Shown here one piece after another: positions 7,561 through 10,527 of a stretch of 10,527 bases of DNA. Origin of the DNA: Candidatus Aquidulcis frankliniae (GTDB taxonomy: Bacteria; Chloroflexota; Limnocylindria; Limnocylindrales; Limnocylindraceae). A model generated the notes under the pieces. It did not search any database. It saw nothing but the letters and a program-made list of their open reading frames with translations, and had not been told where the DNA came from. The stretch is from positions 1 through 10,527 of the forward strand of contig RFPZ01000045.1 of the NCBI GenBank assembly GCA_009925905.1, read 5' to 3'. Numbering within the stretch: the first letter of the stretch is position 1; every line of letters starts with the position of its first letter. The translations under genes and the position numbers were made by a program.

Positions 7561-10149
7561 CTAGGGTGCCGGTGAAACGGGCGACGCAGAAGGCGACGGC
7601 GTTGGTGTAGGGCTAGGAGTCGCCGAAAGGCAGGAGAGGGTAGGGGCGATTGTGCCACCCCATGTTGCGCCGTTTGGTTGCCAGAATGGCGCATAGAAAT
7701 AGGCTGTCTGTCCGCCCCGAACGCCGCCGACGATCCCAGGACCCAAGCGGGCTCGCTCTATCCATTCAAGGTTTGCGGCCTGCCATTTCGGCCATTGGGA
7801 TTCGAGCGAACTCAGATCCAAATAATTCGCTTCGATCCGTGTGCCGGCGCAGCCATCAGCCCAGAGGAGGCCAGTTGCGCTGTCTATTGCGAGGAGCCGT
7901 GTGGTGCTGCACGACGTCGTTGGAGCGGTGCCCGGATAGAAATACTCCTGCGTCGTTAACGTGGTGCAAGCGCCTGGGAGCTCCCCAGTATGCGCGTCAA
8001 TCGTGACCTCTTCAAGACCTTCAGGTTTTGAGAAGTTAGCGATCGGAAGCTTGGATGAGATTTCGGTGAAGTAGGACTGCCAGAGACCACCAGCGGAGTC
8101 CAGAGAATAAACGGTGGCGGGGGTCGAATCAGAGTTTCCCATCCAGACACCCGTGACGAGATGTTGCGCCGCCGGGTCGTTCGGGGCAGCGAGGTACCCG
8201 AACGCAGCAAGGTCCTTGGTTTGGTCAGTGGTACCTGTCTTGAAAGCGGCAGGGCGACGTTTGCCCCCGCTGGCGATGATCTTTCGCTTTGACCACGGGC
8301 GATTGACTGCGGGATCAGTGTTCCCAGCGATGATGTCGGTCATCAGAGCTGCGGTATCGGCGGCAAACGCCTGAGTGGCGCTTTCGACCGGGGAGGGCGC
8401 CTCCCAAATTACTTCGCCGTTCCGGTCTTCAATACGCAGGATGTACCGACGATCAACCTTCGTCCCTTCGTTCGCCAATGCACCATATGCCGAGAGCAGA
8501 TCGACATAGCGCACCTCCAGGGTGCCGATTGCAATTGATGCGCCGGCAACGTTCTCGCTGTTGTTCTGGAACTTGAATCCGCTGTCACGCATCTGGCGCC
8601 AGACACGATCCTGACCCGCGCGAATAACCGCCTTGATGGCCGGGACGTTTAGCGATCCCTGAAGCGCTTGGCGCATTCGAACAGGACCGTGTTCGCTTCC
8701 CTCTGAGCTTGCAGGGGTCCAACCTTGGCCGAAGTCCACTGGAACATCCATGAGGATCGTCGCAGGGGTTACGGCTCGATTTTCGAGCGCATAGGCGTAC
8801 GTGATCGGCTTAATCGAGCTGCCTGGCTGTCGGTACCCACTCAGCACGTCGTATTCAGGCTGAAACACCGTGCCATCTGCTTGGCCGTAGTAGTCCGCTG
8901 AACCGGCGTACGCGAGGATGTCGCCAGTGCGAGCGTCAAGCGTTGCAACCGCTGCGTTATTGATTTCGAGCCCGTGGATGGTTTTTAGCCAATCGGTGGT
9001 CTTTACTCCAATGCTCTTTAGATACGCCTGATACTCCTTGATCTGGGTCGAGCGAACGGAGAGTACCCACTTCTCTGCGGACTGCTGCATCCCCCAGTCC
9101 AGTGAAGAGATGACTTTATATCCGCCGGTATCAAGTTGCTGCTGACAACCTTCGGTGTCGGTGCAGAGGATGCCAACGAGGAAGTCCCGAACTCGGTTGA
9201 CGAAGTGCGGCGCTTTCATCTCAACCAGCGGAGAAGGAATCAGGATGATCTCTTCGGTACGGGCGGCCTCAATCTCTGCATCGGTAATCATGGCGGTCTC
9301 CTGCGGGATGCCACTCGCACGGGCTGACTTCAACAGGTCGAGAACAACGCCACGTCGCTTTGCGACCGCAGAATCAAGTGGAACGCGAATCGTCCCATCC
9401 TCTCCAACTACCGAATTTTCTCGCAAGTCATAGGTGCTCGGGGCCTGAGGAATAGCGGCCAAAAGTGCCGCTTCTCCAAGCGTGAGCTGGTCAAGGGTTT
9501 TGCCAAAATACTGCTGCGAGGCAGTCAAAATCCCGTAGGAGCGCGAACCGTAGTAGTTGTTGTTGAGGTATTTGGCTATGACCTTCTCTTTGCCGACGCG
9601 ACCAGGGAATTCCTTGGTAAGTCGGATTGCCTGAATGATCTCTTTGACCTTCCGCTCGTAGACACTCCCCGCAAAAGCTGAGTCGGGGAGCAAGACGCTT
9701 CGGACAAGCTGCTGGGTGATGGTCGAGCCTCCTCGGCCGGACCCGCCCAAGGTATCCAGGGCGGCGGCCACGAAACCGAGGGGATCAAAGCCTGAGTTCT
9801 CCCAGTACGTTTTGTCTTCAATGGCCGTGGTGGTGTCGAGCACGATGCCGGGTATCTCTGCGAAGTCCACTTCGGTGCGCTTATCGGACCCAAACGCGGC
9901 GAGCTGTACGGTGCCAGTCCGGTCATAGACCGTCGTGTTCTGGTTGAGGACGATGGTGTCGAGATCCTTTGGGTCTGGGAGGTCCGAAACAACGGCGCTG
10001 TAGATCGCAATCGTGCCTCCGTACGCGATCGCGGCAATGAGAAGGCATGCGCCAAGGAGGGCGACTGGCAAGAGGGCGAAGAGCCCCCCAAGTAGGCGTT
10101 TTCGGGGGCGGCCGGTACGCTGGGTTGAGTTTCCCGAGGCCATGTTCAT
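7561..10149 (-). CDS. Class A penicillin-binding protein (PBP1A family)
   Basis: This is a bifunctional peptidoglycan synthase at the cytoplasmic membrane: it polymerises lipid II into glycan strands and crosslinks the peptides. The 862 aa product has a short basic cytoplasmic tail, one membrane anchor (about 19-52) and an outside catalytic region. The GT51 transglycosylase (about 80-270) shows EDKTYWENSGFD with catalytic Glu111, GGSTITQQLVRSVLL, KVKE with Glu170 and KYLNNNYYG. The transpeptidase (about 395-690) has SSIK (Ser444, Lys447), SLN (499-501) and KTGT (637-640). A C-terminal region of about 150 residues with four cysteines (728, 747, 767, 840) ends in a Pro/Ser/Thr-rich tail (842-862). 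I chose ATG 10149. ATG 10143, two codons in, is equally possible. Starts further upstream in frame would run antisense into tyrS and add sequence unlike the family. The gene is convergent with mutS2 (5-base gap) and divergent from tyrS (24 bases). The symbols ponA or mrcA are used for homologues. Confidence 0.95.
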   Translation of the reverse strand: MNMASGNSTQRTGRPRKRLLGGLFALLPVALLGACLLIAAIAYGGTIAIYSAVVSDLPDPKDLDTIVLNQNTTVYDRTGTVQLAAFGSDKRTEVDFAEIPGIVLDTTTAIEDKTYWENSGFDPLGFVAAALDTLGGSGRGGSTITQQLVRSVLLPDSAFAGSVYERKVKEIIQAIRLTKEFPGRVGKEKVIAKYLNNNYYGSRSYGILTASQQYFGKTLDQLTLGEAALLAAIPQAPSTYDLRENSVVGEDGTIRVPLDSAVAKRRGVVLDLLKSARASGIPQETAMITDAEIEAARTEEIILIPSPLVEMKAPHFVNRVRDFLVGILCTDTEGCQQQLDTGGYKVISSLDWGMQQSAEKWVLSVRSTQIKEYQAYLKSIGVKTTDWLKTIHGLEINNAAVATLDARTGDILAYAGSADYYGQADGTVFQPEYDVLSGYRQPGSSIKPITYAYALENRAVTPATILMDVPVDFGQGWTPASSEGSEHGPVRMRQALQGSLNVPAIKAVIRAGQDRVWRQMRDSGFKFQNNSENVAGASIAIGTLEVRYVDLLSAYGALANEGTKVDRRYILRIEDRNGEVIWEAPSPVESATQAFAADTAALMTDIIAGNTDPAVNRPWSKRKIIASGGKRRPAAFKTGTTDQTKDLAAFGYLAAPNDPAAQHLVTGVWMGNSDSTPATVYSLDSAGGLWQSYFTEISSKLPIANFSKPEGLEEVTIDAHTGELPGACTTLTTQEYFYPGTAPTTSCSTTRLLAIDSATGLLWADGCAGTRIEANYLDLSSLESQWPKWQAANLEWIERARLGPGIVGGVRGGQTAYFYAPFWQPNGATWGGTIAPTLSCLSATPSPTPTPSPSASPVSPAP

Positions 10150-10173
10150 CTCGTTGAAGGTAGCATAGGGCGC
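10150..10173. promoter_or_regulatory. Compact divergent promoter candidate
   Basis: Only 24 bases separate the start codons of the - strand penicillin-binding protein gene and + strand tyrS. The palindromic stretch TAGCATAG (positions 10161-10168, reverse complement CTATGCTA) holds a -10-like TAGCAT for the + strand (10161-10166), 7 bases before the tyrS ATG, and a -10-like TATGCT for the - strand (10167 to 10162), 12 bases before the ATG at 10149. Both have the TAnnnT core. I see no convincing -35 element for either direction. If used, both messages would have very short or no leaders. This is inferred from spacing and motif alone. Confidence 0.4.
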
Positions 10174-10527
10174 ATGGCGAACCCTCCGGCCTCTAAGCTC
10201 CTCCGCGACTTCACCGAGCGAGGTCTCGTCCATGATGTCACTGCGGGTCTTGATCAGAGACTCGCAGCAAACCCATCCATTAGCGCCTACATCGGGTTTG
10301 ATCCGAGTGCCGATTCCCTCCACGTGGGCCATCTCATGGGTGTCCTTGCGCTCAGGCGGCTGCAGTTGCACGGTGGTCGCCCAGTTGCACTGGTGGGCGG
10401 CGGAACTGGCATGATCGGCGACCCTTCGGGGCGGTCAGCAGAGCGAAACCTTCTCGATCGGGCGACACTTGATCGCAATCGCGCCGCCATCGGCGCTCAG
10501 CTGGCTAACCTCGTTGATTTTTCAGGA
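10174..10527 (+). CDS. tyrS: Tyrosyl-tRNA synthetase, 5' part
   Basis: TyrRS charges tRNA-Tyr with tyrosine in the cytoplasm. The window holds the first 118 codons of a protein that is normally about 400-430 aa; it stays open to the window edge. Visible are an N-terminal helix (LLRDFTERGLVHDVT, 9-23), the class I synthetase segment YIGFDPSADSLHVGHL (39-54) with the HIGH-type motif HVGH at 50-53, and ALVGGGTGMIGDPSGRSAER (72-91), a TyrRS hallmark that separates it from TrpRS. The KMSKS loop and the S4-like tRNA-binding domain would lie beyond the window. The start ATG 10174 gives a normal N-terminus. The preceding bases offer only a close AGGG (3 bases away) or a distant GAAGG (13 bases away), so neither is an ideal ribosome binding site and a leaderless message is possible. 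There is no room upstream for a T-box leader unless it overlaps the penicillin-binding protein gene antisense. Confidence 0.95.
   Translation, partial: MANPPASKLLRDFTERGLVHDVTAGLDQRLAANPSISAYIGFDPSADSLHVGHLMGVLALRRLQLHGGRPVALVGGGTGMIGDPSGRSAERNLLDRATLDRNRAAIGAQLANLVDFSG

Noticed and set aside
7561..7629. Repeat-like DNA at the 3' end of the penicillin-binding protein gene
   Set aside because: It is simple low-complexity coding for a Pro/Ser/Thr tail; no exact tandem unit or inverted repeat is evident.
8114..9433. Several + strand open frames of 60-120 codons opposite the penicillin-binding protein gene
   Set aside because: They are antisense shadows of a gene with full catalytic motifs, lack recognisable domains, and have no supporting start signals or conserved sequence.
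10045..10056. Lipobox-like LGAC at residues 32-35 of the penicillin-binding protein
   Set aside because: The cysteine sits in the middle of a long hydrophobic anchor that continues after it, and class A PBPs are anchored by this helix and not as lipoproteins.
10150..10173. T-box riboswitch upstream of tyrS
   Set aside because: Only 24 bases lie between tyrS and the divergent gene, with no specifier stem, T-box sequence or terminator visible.
10150..10371. A longer N-terminus for the penicillin-binding protein, starting up to 10371
   Set aside because: The extra 74 residues lie antisense to the tyrS coding region, have no similarity to the family's N-terminus and would precede the normal basic tail plus membrane anchor. 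The start at 10149 or 10143 fits the family.

Overview
This window is a conserved housekeeping segment. I see no mobile element, defence system, CRISPR array, tRNA or rRNA gene, and no previously undescribed system. It contains seven complete genes on the + strand that read as one translation and genome-maintenance operon, one complete gene on the - strand, and the 5' part of a further + strand gene. Almost every base is coding.

Organism: base composition is moderately high in G+C. The order infC-rpmI-rplT-pheS-pheT-cvpA-mutS2 resembles the arrangement known from Firmicutes, where pheST is followed by zapA, cvpA, polX and mutS2, but here zapA and polX are absent. The bifunctional penicillin-binding protein shows a peptidoglycan-making bacterium. 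My best guess is a Terrabacteria lineage, perhaps Chloroflexota, but this is an inference from gene order and protein style. No marker in the window proves it.

Layout: 14-589 infC (initiation factor IF3, best read as starting at the rare codon ATT), 592-792 rpmI (L35), 815-1165 rplT (L20), 1184-2197 pheS and 2194-4671 pheT (the two subunits of phenylalanyl-tRNA synthetase), 4668-5219 a CvpA-family membrane protein, 5216-7555 mutS2 (MutS2 ATPase with Smr domain). The last four are joined by 4-base stop/start overlaps (ATGA, ATGA, GTGA), so translation is probably coupled from PheS to MutS2. Convergent to this, 7561-10149 on the - strand encodes a class A penicillin-binding protein (GT51 transglycosylase plus transpeptidase); only 5 bases separate its stop codon from that of mutS2. 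Divergent from it, tyrS (tyrosyl-tRNA synthetase) starts at 10174 and runs off the window end.

The points most worth a second look are the ATT start of infC with a good Shine-Dalgarno sequence; the 24-base divergent spacer between the penicillin-binding protein gene and tyrS, which holds two overlapping, oppositely directed -10-like elements; and the tight coupling of mutS2 to phenylalanyl-tRNA synthetase.
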